From NCBI GenBank assembly GCA_016786665.1, contig JAEUVZ010000050.1:1-64000 (forward strand): a stretch of DNA of 64,000 nt. The letters are read 5' to 3'. Within the stretch, counting starts at the first letter, position 1; each line of letters opens with the position of its first letter. Positions 25,686 to 35,510 of the stretch are shown piece after piece. A program made the position numbers and the translations under genes. The notes below the pieces were generated by a model. The model was given only the letters and a program-made list of their open reading frames with translations, searched no databases and had not been told where the DNA came from. The DNA is from Flavipsychrobacter sp. Lineage in GTDB: Bacteria; Bacteroidota; Bacteroidia; Chitinophagales; Chitinophagaceae.

Positions 25686-27863
25686 ATGCGCCATACCTGG
25701 CTTTTTGTCTTGCTTTGTCTCTCCGTGGCGGCCACCGCCCAAACCTCCGGAAAGGAGATAACCCTGGAAGACGTTTTTAAAAAAGGCACCTTTAGCGTAA
25801 AGAGCGTGCCCGGCTTCAACGCTATGGCCGATGGGAAGCGCTATACCCAGATGAGCAACCAGGGCGGCAGGCAAGAGATAGAGGTGTATGAACTGGCTTC
25901 CGGCAAGAAGCTGAATACCCTGTTCGATAATTCCCTCCATCGGCCGGGAGGAAAGACCATTAGCGTTAGCGACTACACATTCAGCGATAACGAGCAGAAG
26001 ATGCTTCTTTTTGCCGATGGCGAGCATATATACCGCCACTCAGCGGTCTACAATGTATATGTTTTTGACCTGAAGGATAATACGGTGAAGCAGGTAGGCG
26101 ACCAGAAGATCATGCACGCTACGTTTTCACCCGATGGCAGCAAGGTGGCTTATGTGAAGGACAACAACCTGTACTACTACGACCTGGCCTCGGCCAATAC
26201 AGTAACCGTAACCAATGACGGTAAGTGGAACCATATAATAAACGGCAACTGTGACTGGGTGTATGAGGAAGAGTTTGGTTTTACCAAGGCATTCCAATGG
26301 TCGGCGGATGGCAGCTATATAGCTTATTACCGGTTTGACGAGTCGAAGGTGAAAGAATACACGATGGTGAAGTTCGACTCCCTGTATCCTACCCAGTACA
26401 CGTATAAATACCCTAAGGCGGGGGAAGACAACTCGGTAGTACAGATAAAATTGTACAGCCTGGCGGGAAAGACGACCACTACCGCCGATGTAGGCGCTAA
26501 CACCGATATATACATTCCGCGTATAAAGTGGACCAACGAAGCCTCATCGCTGTGCGTGTACCGGCTGAACCGTCTGCAGAATAAGCTGGAACTGCTGCTG
26601 ACCGACGCCGGCAACGGCCGCAGCCAGGTGATATATGAGGAGGAGAATCCCTACTATGTAGACATTAATGACAACCTGCAGTTCCTGCCCGATAATGCAT
26701 CGTTCATTTTCGATTCAGAAAGGAGTGGCTACACGCACTTGTATAAGTGGGACTGGAAGAAAAAGCAACTCACCGCACTCACCGATGGCAAGTATGACGT
26801 GGCATCGCTGGTAGGTATAGATAAAGCCAGTAAACTGGTTTATTACACAGCGGCGGTAGCCAGCCCGATGGACCGCCAGCTCTATGTGGTAGACTGGCAA
26901 GGCAAAAAACGCCGCCAGCTGACCAAAGAGCCAGGTATGCACGCGATAGTACCGTGTGAAGGTTACCAGTACTTCCTGGATAAGTATTCGGCGCTTAATA
27001 CACCACCGGTGGCCAGCCTGCTGGATGCCAATGGTAAAGTAGTGCGGGTGCTGGAAGAGAACCAGAAGCTGAAGGAGCGCATGGCCGAGTATAAACTGGG
27101 TAAGCTGTCGTTCACTACCGTAAAAGGCGCAATGGGCGACGACCTGAACGCCTGGATGATAACCCCGCCGGACTTTGACCCGGGGAAGAAGTATCCCGTG
27201 CTGATGTTCCAGTACAGCGGACCGGGCTCGCAGCAGGTGACGGATAAATTCCCGGTATCGTACTACTTCTGGCACCAGATGCTGGCACAGAAAGGCTACA
27301 TCATTGTATGTACCGATGGAACCGGTACGGGTATGCGCGGGCAGGAATTCAAAAAGAAGACCTACCTGCAACTAGGCAAGCTGGAAAGCGATGACCAGAT
27401 AGCGGCCGCCCGCTACCTGGGCTCTCTACCTTACGTAGACAAAGACCGCATAGGTATATGGGGCTGGAGCTATGGCGGCTTTATGAGCAGCACCTGCATA
27501 CTGAAAGGGAATGACGTGTTCAAAGCCGCGATAGCCGTGGCCCCGGTGACCAACTGGCGGTATTATGATAATATCTACACCGAGCGCTACATGCGCACCC
27601 CTGCGGAAAACCCCAATGGCTATGATGAGAACGCCCCGGAAAAAATGGCCTCGAAGCTGAAAGGCAAGTTCCTGCTGATACACGGCTCCGGTGACGATAA
27701 CGTACACTTCCAGAATGCAATGATGCTGGCTGAAGCGCTGATACAGAACAATAAGGAGTTTGACAGCGAATACTATCCTAACAAGGCACACGGTATTTCC
27801 GGCGGTAACAGCACCTTTCATTTGTTCAGCAGGATGACGAAGTTTATCTTAGCTAATCTATAG
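25686..27863 (+). CDS. S9 family prolyl dipeptidyl-peptidase (DPP IV)
   Basis: A 725-residue exported serine peptidase of the DPP IV type, which removes X-Pro dipeptides. A signal peptide (MRHTWLFVLLCLSVAATAQ) is followed by a beta-propeller domain with the substrate-amine-binding Glu pair in WVYEEEFGF and by the alpha/beta-hydrolase domain. The nucleophile is Ser595 in GWSYGG, the Asp lies in HGSGDDNVH and the His in NKAHGISG. The start is the ATG at 25686; a TTG two codons earlier is possible but unneeded. It is followed by the YihY gene 9 bases downstream. Confidence 0.95.
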   Translation: MRHTWLFVLLCLSVAATAQTSGKEITLEDVFKKGTFSVKSVPGFNAMADGKRYTQMSNQGGRQEIEVYELASGKKLNTLFDNSLHRPGGKTISVSDYTFSDNEQKMLLFADGEHIYRHSAVYNVYVFDLKDNTVKQVGDQKIMHATFSPDGSKVAYVKDNNLYYYDLASANTVTVTNDGKWNHIINGNCDWVYEEEFGFTKAFQWSADGSYIAYYRFDESKVKEYTMVKFDSLYPTQYTYKYPKAGEDNSVVQIKLYSLAGKTTTTADVGANTDIYIPRIKWTNEASSLCVYRLNRLQNKLELLLTDAGNGRSQVIYEEENPYYVDINDNLQFLPDNASFIFDSERSGYTHLYKWDWKKKQLTALTDGKYDVASLVGIDKASKLVYYTAAVASPMDRQLYVVDWQGKKRRQLTKEPGMHAIVPCEGYQYFLDKYSALNTPPVASLLDANGKVVRVLEENQKLKERMAEYKLGKLSFTTVKGAMGDDLNAWMITPPDFDPGKKYPVLMFQYSGPGSQQVTDKFPVSYYFWHQMLAQKGYIIVCTDGTGTGMRGQEFKKKTYLQLGKLESDDQIAAARYLGSLPYVDKDRIGIWGWSYGGFMSSTCILKGNDVFKAAIAVAPVTNWRYYDNIYTERYMRTPAENPNGYDENAPEKMASKLKGKFLLIHGSGDDNVHFQNAMMLAEALIQNNKEFDSEYYPNKAHGISGGNSTFHLFSRMTKFILANL

Positions 27864-27872
27864 TCCGATCGG

Positions 27873-28820
27873 ATGACGAGATTAGAAAGAATGATTGTGG
27901 AGTTGCCCCCTTTTCGCTTTATACGCAGTAAGGCTAAAAAGACATTCCCGCGAGGTTTTGAAGGACTGAGCCTGTACGAGGTGTGGTTCTTCTTTATTAA
28001 AGAGCTGAAGAACGTAAAGCTCAATGAGCGGGTGGCAGCCTCTACCTACAACTTTATGATGGCATTGCCGCCCAGCCTGCTGTTCCTGTTTTCCTTAATT
28101 CCTTATTTTCCGCTGAAGGGTGTGGAAGATACCATTGTGAGTACGCTGCGGCTTGTGCCGCTCAGCAAAGAAGTATCGCAAAGTATAGAGGGGTTCGTGC
28201 GGAGCTTTATCCATACGGAGCGCCGGGATTTGTTGTCGTTTGGTATCCTGCTGGTGTTGTTCTTCTCCTCCAACGGTATGATGGGGCTAATGCGCAGCTT
28301 TGACAAAAGCCTGCACCTGTACAAAACCCGTACCACCCTGCAACGCCGCTGGGCGGCTATTAAGCTCACCCTGCTGCTGATAGGCGTGGGCATCCTCTCC
28401 ATAGCCACCTTCATCCTGCAATCGCAGTTCATCAACAAGTATATACTCATGGTGTTCGATACCGTGTATATAGTAAAGGGGCTGAGCCTGCTGCTGCTGC
28501 TGTTCATCCTTTTCTGCACCATCTCCATTATCTACCGGTATGGGCCATCGCTCACCAATAAGTTCAAGTTTGTTTCAGCAGGCTCTATCCTCGCTACCGG
28601 GTTGATAGGTGTTGCCACTACGGTGTTCTTTTTCCTGGTAGACAACTTCCTGAACTACAACAAAATCTATGGCTCTATCGGTACCCTTATCGCCTTTATG
28701 ATATGGCTGTATATCATTACCATGATATTGCTGATAGGCTATGAGCTGAATGTAAGTATATTGATAGGGGTGGAGGAGAAGACCAAAAAGAAAAAAGAAG
28801 TGAATAGTAAAACCCCGTAA
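27873..28820 (+). CDS. YihY/BrkB family inner-membrane protein
   Basis: A 315-residue membrane protein of the YihY/virulence-factor BrkB family, with about six transmembrane helices (for example FMMALPPSLLFLFSLIPYF and LIGVGILSIATFIL) and the family phrases NERVAASTYNFMMALPP, SSNGMMGLMRSFD and YGSIGTLIAFMIWLY. The C-terminus is Lys-rich and cytoplasmic. Function is not established; it is no longer considered an RNase. Likely co-transcribed with the DPP IV gene. Confidence 0.92.
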   Translation: MTRLERMIVELPPFRFIRSKAKKTFPRGFEGLSLYEVWFFFIKELKNVKLNERVAASTYNFMMALPPSLLFLFSLIPYFPLKGVEDTIVSTLRLVPLSKEVSQSIEGFVRSFIHTERRDLLSFGILLVLFFSSNGMMGLMRSFDKSLHLYKTRTTLQRRWAAIKLTLLLIGVGILSIATFILQSQFINKYILMVFDTVYIVKGLSLLLLLFILFCTISIIYRYGPSLTNKFKFVSAGSILATGLIGVATTVFFFLVDNFLNYNKIYGSIGTLIAFMIWLYIITMILLIGYELNVSILIGVEEKTKKKKEVNSKTP

Positions 28821-28842
28821 CTTTATAAAAAACAGACTAAAG

Positions 28843-29457
28843 ATGAACATGAGAATGATGCTGGGACTGGCTGTAGCCGCTATGATTGCAGCACCGGCCC
28901 ATACCTTCGCCCAGGGCAAAGAAAGTATAGCGATAGGCACCAGCCTGCCTGCCGCTTCTGAAAAAATGAAATCGGTAGACGGAAAGAACATAACACTGAG
29001 CGGAGCCAACAAAGAAGGCCTGGTAGTGATGTTCTCCTGCAATACGTGCCCCTATGTAGTGAAGAGCCAGGCGCGCACCAAAGAGGTGATGAACTACGCT
29101 AAGGAAAAAGGCGTGGGCATGGTCATTATTAACTCTAACGAAGCAAAGAGGGGCGACGACGACTCCTACGACGCTATGAAGAAATACGCGAAGGCGCAGG
29201 GGTACGACGTACCCTATGTAGTAGATGAAAAATCGAAAGTAGCCGATGCGTTCGGGGCTAACCGTACCCCGGAAGTGTTCTTGTTTGATAAGAGCGGTAA
29301 GCTGGTGTACAAGGGCGCTATGGAAGATAACCCATCGAGCCCATCGGAGTCCAGGGAGTTGTACCTGCGCGATGCGATAGACCAGATGCTGGCGGGAAAG
29401 CCCGTACATACTAATACTACCAAGTCTGTGGGCTGCACCATAAAGCGCCTGCCATAA
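28843..29457 (+). CDS. Exported thioredoxin-like (redoxin) protein
   Basis: A 204-residue exported thioredoxin-fold protein. It has a signal peptide (MNMRMMLGLAVAAMIAAPAHTFA) and the active-site motif CNTCPY in VVMFSCNTCPYVVKSQ, the cis-Pro segment in ANRTPEVFLFD, and a late Cys (KSVGCTIKR). This layout is that of the AhpC/TSA or redoxin-type thiol proteins that Bacteroidota export. It is probably a periplasmic thiol-disulfide protein; the partner is unknown. A strong terminator follows. Confidence 0.9.
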   Translation: MNMRMMLGLAVAAMIAAPAHTFAQGKESIAIGTSLPAASEKMKSVDGKNITLSGANKEGLVVMFSCNTCPYVVKSQARTKEVMNYAKEKGVGMVIINSNEAKRGDDDSYDAMKKYAKAQGYDVPYVVDEKSKVADAFGANRTPEVFLFDKSGKLVYKGAMEDNPSSPSESRELYLRDAIDQMLAGKPVHTNTTKSVGCTIKRLP

Positions 29458-29482
29458 TATTACCCCGTTAAGTTCACAACGC

Positions 29483-29510
29483 AACGCCCCGGTTTACGGG
29501 GCGTTTTCTT
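29483..29510 (+). terminator. Rho-independent terminator after the thioredoxin-like gene
   Basis: A perfect 9-bp stem AACGCCCCG / CGGGGCGTT around GTTTA, followed by TTCTTTTT. It ends immediately before the miaE promoter element. Confidence 0.9.
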
Positions 29511-29515
29511 TTTCG

Positions 29516-29523
29516 TATTTTTG
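29516..29523 (+). promoter_or_regulatory. -7 promoter element (TATTTTTG) for miaE
   Basis: Matches TAnnTTTG, only 7 bases before the miaE ATG. Transcription would begin about at the start codon, so the mRNA may be leaderless. Confidence 0.5.
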
Positions 29524-29530
29524 CCACCCC

Positions 29531-30133
29531 ATGAGCACCACTGATAACTCTATACTGGGCCTGAAGATGCCATCTGACCCGCGCTGGGTAGACCTGGCGA
29601 GCATATCGCTGGAAGAAATACTGACCGACCACGCTTTCTGCGAGCAGAAGGCCGCCACGCAGTGCATCTCACTGATACAGCGTTATCCTGACCGGGTAGA
29701 ACTGGTGAACGCGCTGTCGCCCATAGTGACCGAAGAGTGGGGGCACTTTAGAATGGTATGGGCCGAAATGAAAAAGCGCGGCTATAGCCTGGGTAAGCAG
29801 CGCAAGGACGACTATGTGAACCTGCTGCTGCAAAACGAGCCGAAAAATATACCCGGCACCGACAAGCTACTGCATAAGCTGATGATATGCGCGCTGATAG
29901 AGGCGCGCAGTTGTGAGCGATTCCGCCTGTTGTCGGAAAACCTGGAAGAAGAGGCGCTGAGGAAGTTCTATTACAAATTCATGGTTTCGGAGGCGGGGCA
30001 CTATCGCTTGTTCATAGACCTTGCCGAGCAATACTACACCAAAGAGCAGGTGCGGCAAGCCTGGCAGCAGTGGCTGGATATTGAAACCACCATACTGCAG
30101 CAACTGGCCCCCCGTGGAGACCGCATGCACTAA
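29531..30133 (+). CDS. miaE: tRNA-(ms2io6A37) hydroxylase MiaE
   Basis: A 200-residue ferritin-like diiron enzyme that hydroxylates ms2i6A37 of tRNA. The iron-binding pattern is visible: Glu38 in AFCEQKA, Glu69 and His72 in EEWGH, a later Glu (EARSCERF) and a second ExxH (SEAGHYRLF). Length and motifs are normal. The gene is preceded closely by a -7 element and its stop overlaps the stop of a convergent small gene by 4 bases. Confidence 0.94.
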   Translation: MSTTDNSILGLKMPSDPRWVDLASISLEEILTDHAFCEQKAATQCISLIQRYPDRVELVNALSPIVTEEWGHFRMVWAEMKKRGYSLGKQRKDDYVNLLLQNEPKNIPGTDKLLHKLMICALIEARSCERFRLLSENLEEEALRKFYYKFMVSEAGHYRLFIDLAEQYYTKEQVRQAWQQWLDIETTILQQLAPRGDRMH

Positions 30134-30315
30134 GCCCGCTGGTCTTCTATTTCCAGTATACGGATAGCCTTTATTTTTCCTGTCTGCTTCAGTTCCCGCT
30201 GTTTAAATTCATAAGCGATGCTGTAAGCCGCCCGTTTATTGTCTGCCTTTACCTGTAGCGGTATCATGAGTGGTTTTCCCTGCGGGTTGCAGTAGTAAGC
30301 GTAATAAGATTTCAT
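30130..30315 (-). CDS. Small uncharacterised protein
   Basis: A 61-residue basic protein beginning MKSYYAYYCNPQGKPLMIPL. It has an ATG start, a Lys/Arg-rich helix (YSIAYEFKQRELKQTGK) and a final strand-like IKAIRILEIED. The pattern of an N-terminal beta segment, helix and beta strand is protein-like and codon use fits the genome, so I accept it. I recognise no family. It converges with miaE with a 4-base overlap of stop codons. Confidence 0.55.
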   Translation of the reverse strand: MKSYYAYYCNPQGKPLMIPLQVKADNKRAAYSIAYEFKQRELKQTGKIKAIRILEIEDQRA

Positions 30316-30439
30316 GTGTTTGTTGTTTTATATACACAAAATAACTGTGCTATTGTTGCGTATTTGTTAAGAGCCGGGGCGGAGTTATTATTTTAACATC
30401 TCTTTAAAATGTACTATATTTAAACAAAGCAGCTCTATA

Positions 30440-31714
30440 GTGAATTTCAACCGCCGAAACTTTCTCCGCTCCGCCGCCCTGCTGGCCGGCGCCACCATGT
30501 CCGAATTGGAAGCATTTGCCGCCCGGCAGGAAATCAGCGCCGCCGATGGCAACATAGACCCCAACGATGAAAAGTACTGGCGGAACGTGCGCCAGTTGTT
30601 CCCGCTTACGCGCGATATGGCGTACCTGAACAATGGTACCATGGGGCCATCGCCCTACCCGGTGATAGAAGCGGTACGCAGCGGAATGATGCACGAAGAC
30701 CAGGACGGCGTATATGGAGGATGGGAGGCTACAGCCGCCCGGCTGGCGGGATTTGTAGGCGCAAACGATGACGAAATAGCCCTGACACACAATGTGACCG
30801 ATGGCATAAATATAGCCTGCTGGGGACTGCCCCTGAAGAAAGGCGACGAAGTAATACTAACCACCCATGAGCACGTAGGCAATGCCTTCCCCTGGCTGAA
30901 CCGCCAGAAGCTGGATGGTATTGTGATAAAAACCTTTTCCCCGGGCGCTACGGCTGATGAAACGCTCAACCGCATCAATGCGCTCATCACCCGCAATACG
31001 CGGGTGATAGCCGCACCGCATATACCCTGCACACAGGGGCAAGTGCTGCCCGTGAAGGAGATATGCCAACTGGCGAAAGAGAAGGGTATTTTCAGCTTTG
31101 TAGACGGGGCGCATGGCCCCGGTATGCTGCTGCTGGACCTGCACGATATGGGCTGCGATATGTACGCTACCTGCTCGCACAAGTGGATGCTGGGCCCTAA
31201 GGGAACGGGATTCCTGTATGTGCGCAAAGACTTCCAGGACACGTTGCAGACCTACTTTGTGGGCGGAGGGAGCGACAACGCAAAATGGAATATGGCCGCC
31301 AACCCGGTAGTAATGGGTGAATACGCCCCGTCGGCGCACCGGTATTACGGCGGCACACAGTCTTCAGGACTCTATAAGGGGGTAGTTGCCGCTATTGACT
31401 TTATAGAGACCATAGGGATGCATAACATCCATAACCGTATCCGTACATTGGGGAAATACACCCAGGACCGGCTGCTGGAACTGGATGGCAAAGTAGAACT
31501 GCTGACACCTACGGAGGAGCGATCGAGGTGCGCTGTTAATGGGTTCCGGATAAAAGGGGTAGAGTACTCCAGGTTTTATGAAACGTGCGCCACCAATAAA
31601 ATACGCATCCGCTCGGTGGCGGAGAACGGTTTGAATTCGCTGCGCGTATCTACGCATATCTACAATAATAAAGACGAAGTGGATATGCTGATAGACCTGG
31701 TAAAGAAGGCGTAG
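30440..31714 (+). CDS. Class V aminotransferase-fold PLP enzyme with Tat signal
   Basis: A 424-residue fold-type I PLP enzyme like isopenicillin-N epimerases and cysteine desulfurases. The N-terminus (NFNRRNFLRSAALLAGA) is a twin-arginine signal; it requires the GTG start at 30440, since the first ATG (30497) would remove it and no upstream ATG is in frame. PLP features: NNGTMGPSPYP, the Asp in FVDGAHGPG, and the Schiff-base Lys in CSHKWMLGPKGTGF. The conserved active-site Cys loop of cysteine desulfurases is not evident, so an epimerase or lyase role is more likely. Export of a PLP enzyme is unusual. Confidence 0.88.
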   Translation: MNFNRRNFLRSAALLAGATMSELEAFAARQEISAADGNIDPNDEKYWRNVRQLFPLTRDMAYLNNGTMGPSPYPVIEAVRSGMMHEDQDGVYGGWEATAARLAGFVGANDDEIALTHNVTDGINIACWGLPLKKGDEVILTTHEHVGNAFPWLNRQKLDGIVIKTFSPGATADETLNRINALITRNTRVIAAPHIPCTQGQVLPVKEICQLAKEKGIFSFVDGAHGPGMLLLDLHDMGCDMYATCSHKWMLGPKGTGFLYVRKDFQDTLQTYFVGGGSDNAKWNMAANPVVMGEYAPSAHRYYGGTQSSGLYKGVVAAIDFIETIGMHNIHNRIRTLGKYTQDRLLELDGKVELLTPTEERSRCAVNGFRIKGVEYSRFYETCATNKIRIRSVAENGLNSLRVSTHIYNNKDEVDMLIDLVKKA

Positions 31715-31719
31715 CCTTA

Positions 31720-32094
31720 TCAGCCGCACAGCATTACATAGGCGCCCGCAGGGTCTTGCACCAGGCAATACAGCTTGCCGTCGTTGCCCATTTTGCGTTT
31801 TTCGCCTATTATCTTTCCCCCGGAGCTGATGCATTCTTCCAGGCTTTTATCCAGGTTGGCCACGCTCACGTACATGATCCATTGCGGCGGCAGGTAGGCG
31901 TTGCCGCCCCGCGCATGGCAAATGCCCGCCTGGGTATTACCCCCGGCATCGTTCATGCAGTAGTCGTTATAGTCGCCCATGCTCAGCGGCACTATATCCC
32001 AGCCCAGCACTTTATGATAAAACGCACTGACTGCGGTAGCATCGGGCACGGTCAGGTCGTGCCAGAGTATCTGTCCCGGTTGATTGTTTTCCAT
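31720..32094 (-). CDS. VOC (glyoxalase-like) family protein
   Basis: A 124-residue protein of the vicinal-oxygen-chelate superfamily. It has two beta-alpha-beta-beta-beta units (IWHDLTVPDATAVSAFYHKVLGW and YVSVANLDKSLEECISSGGK) and ends LVQDPAGAYVMLCG. Such small single-domain VOC proteins often bind a metal or an antibiotic, but the activity cannot be told. It lies five bases after the convergent PLP-enzyme gene and five bases downstream of the M28 peptidase gene on the same strand. Confidence 0.85.
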   Translation of the reverse strand: MENNQPGQILWHDLTVPDATAVSAFYHKVLGWDIVPLSMGDYNDYCMNDAGGNTQAGICHARGGNAYLPPQWIMYVSVANLDKSLEECISSGGKIIGEKRKMGNDGKLYCLVQDPAGAYVMLCG

Positions 32095-32099
32095 GGTCG

Positions 32100-33653
<1,554 letters not shown>

Positions 33654-33675
33654 ACTGTGTATCTGCTTTTATATC

Positions 33676-34884
33676 TTAAAAATGCTCGTCGGAAGTCTCC
33701 AGGAACTTATTCTCTGATTTGAAGAACAGCAAGCCCACCATCATTAGCAGGCTGGTAACCACCACTACAAAGAACAGTATCCCTATGTCAAAGCTTTCCA
33801 GGCGTTTGTATTCCGGTATGTTGTAAAACAGGAGTATGGTTACAAGGCCGCGGGGCGATAATAGTATTTCCGGGAACAGGTTCGATTTCAGTATCAGGCG
33901 CAGGTAGAGGAACCGCACGATGATCAGGATGATTACTATCGCGCTGCCCAGTTGCCAAACGATGGGGTTGAGCAGCAGGCTCAGCTCTATGGAGTAGCCA
34001 AAGAGAATGAAGAAAAAGGTGCGTATAAGGAAAGAGGTTTCGGCGGTAATAGAGTGCATCTGCCCCACGATGGAAGACATATCCACACCCTCTATCAGCT
34101 TCCGGAGCCGGCCTATGAAGGCCAACTCACTGTTGTTGAGTATTAGCCCGAAGACCAGCACTATCAGCAGCGATGGCAGGTGTATCAGCTCTCCCGCTGA
34201 ATAAATGAATGTAAGAATGGCGAACAGGAGGAAGAACTTCAGGTTGATTTTTATTTTGGTAAGTATATAGATGAGCATGAGCGAAGCCAGGAGCGAAACG
34301 AGTATGGCGAGGCCAACGTTGCCCGTGAATATGGCCGCCGACCGGAAGCTCATCACATTCCGCATCAGCATGTAGTTAAACACCAGGATGCCAATGATAT
34401 CGGAGAAAGAAGACTCGTATATAATGAATTCCTTTTTGAGCGCCGGTAAGTGGCTGGTACTGGGTATGACGATGGCACTGCTGATAATGCTTAGCGGAAC
34501 GGCATAGATAAAGGCGTACTCGAACGATACATTCAGCCATTGCTGTATCAGGAAACCAATCCCAAATGCGGAGATAAGGAATATAATGAGTGCCGACAGG
34601 AACGAATCGCGGATAAGCGGGAGTTTGTCCCGGTTCACCTTTAGGTCCAGCGCCGCCTCCAGTACAATCATGATAAGCCCTATGGCCCCCAGTATCTTCA
34701 CCATCGACTGAACATCCTGCGGCACATAGCCGTAGTAGCCGGCCGTGTACCGGATGGCCAGCCCTGTGGCAATAAGAAGGAGTACGGAAGGGATACGCGT
34801 CTTACGACTAATTATATTGAAAATATAGCTAATAATAACTACGCTGCTCAATAGAATTATAATCGTGTACGTATGAAATACCAT
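33676..34884 (-). CDS. Cation:proton antiporter (CPA family)
   Basis: A 402-residue membrane protein with about 12 transmembrane helices. The opening segment (IIILLSSVVIISYIFNII, then RKTRIPSVLLLIATG) and the core SSAIVIPSTSHL followed by SSFSDIIGIL match the Na+/H+ exchanger domain, including the Asp in the predicted ion-binding helix (SDIIG). It lacks a regulatory C-terminal domain. The ion and direction cannot be settled. It lies 22 bases upstream of the M28 gene on the same strand. Confidence 0.87.
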   Translation of the reverse strand: MVFHTYTIIILLSSVVIISYIFNIISRKTRIPSVLLLIATGLAIRYTAGYYGYVPQDVQSMVKILGAIGLIMIVLEAALDLKVNRDKLPLIRDSFLSALIIFLISAFGIGFLIQQWLNVSFEYAFIYAVPLSIISSAIVIPSTSHLPALKKEFIIYESSFSDIIGILVFNYMLMRNVMSFRSAAIFTGNVGLAILVSLLASLMLIYILTKIKINLKFFLLFAILTFIYSAGELIHLPSLLIVLVFGLILNNSELAFIGRLRKLIEGVDMSSIVGQMHSITAETSFLIRTFFFILFGYSIELSLLLNPIVWQLGSAIVIILIIVRFLYLRLILKSNLFPEILLSPRGLVTILLFYNIPEYKRLESFDIGILFFVVVVTSLLMMVGLLFFKSENKFLETSDEHF

Positions 34885-34955
34885 TCTTCGCTCTCCTTTT
34901 ACCGGACAATATAACGAAATATTGCCGTTGGGGTGTTGGGAGTGGGGATAAATAA

Positions 34956-34981
34956 TAAGCGCCGCCTTCCGGCAGCGCTTA
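34956..34981 (-). terminator. Probable terminator after the GldM-C-like gene
   Basis: TAAGCGC-C-GCC pairs with GGC-A-GCGCTTA (one mismatch) around TTCC. On the minus strand it is followed by a T-rich but broken tail (TTATTATTTATCC). Confidence 0.5.
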
Positions 34982-35004
34982 CAGGTATTTCAGTATTGTT
35001 ATGT

Positions 35005-35373
35005 CTATTCTACTACGTAATTAACGGAAGCCGCTTTAAACTCCTTTCCTGAGCTAACAGTAACGTTATCAATGAATATCATGTCGCCGGCTTTCAGTTT
35101 TTTCACCACATCCAGTTCGCGGTCGGAGAGCATATTACCGGTTAGCTCAAAAGGCCCGATGAGGTCGCCATCTTTCATTTTAAACGAAATGGCAAATGCC
35201 GTTACCGTAGAGGGAGTAGGGCTGGCGGCAACCTTCGGTTCGGCCAGGATGGCGCTTACGTTAATGGTTTTATTGGCGTCGTTGGCCAGCAAAGCTTTGA
35301 AATTTACCGTGTTTTGGGCATAGGAAACCATGCCGCTTGCTACAAGTATAGATGAAAGGATCAATTTTTTCAT
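35005..35373 (-). CDS. Small exported protein resembling the GldM C-terminal domain
   Basis: A 122-residue exported protein: signal MKKLILSSILVASGMVSYAQ, then one beta-rich domain. The core pattern AFAISFKMKDG, TGNMLSDRELDVVKKLKAGD, IFIDNV, and a final strand fits, by eye, the last domain of the T9SS/gliding protein GldM (strand, then a Thr/Leu-Ser-Asp-Arg/Lys helix, then a Lys-x-Gly turn and a strand). GldM itself is about 500 residues with a membrane helix, so this is a stand-alone relative, not GldM. Function unknown. ATG start. Confidence 0.7.
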   Translation of the reverse strand: MKKLILSSILVASGMVSYAQNTVNFKALLANDANKTINVSAILAEPKVAASPTPSTVTAFAISFKMKDGDLIGPFELTGNMLSDRELDVVKKLKAGDMIFIDNVTVSSGKEFKAASVNYVVE

Positions 35374-35430
35374 AGTACGAATATATGCATTTTTGTATTA
35401 AAATTTAATATTAAACTGTGCGGCGCGTTA

Positions 35431-35438
35431 TATCTTTG
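35431..35438 (+). promoter_or_regulatory. -7 promoter element (TATCTTTG) for the CNNM/CorC gene
   Basis: Matches TAnnTTTG upstream of both possible start codons of the next gene. Confidence 0.5.
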
Positions 35439-35510
35439 TGGCCCGGTGTTAATAAGTATACAGCAGCACACAGCTAAATGTACTATATTTACGCATCCGC
35501 ATACACCAAT

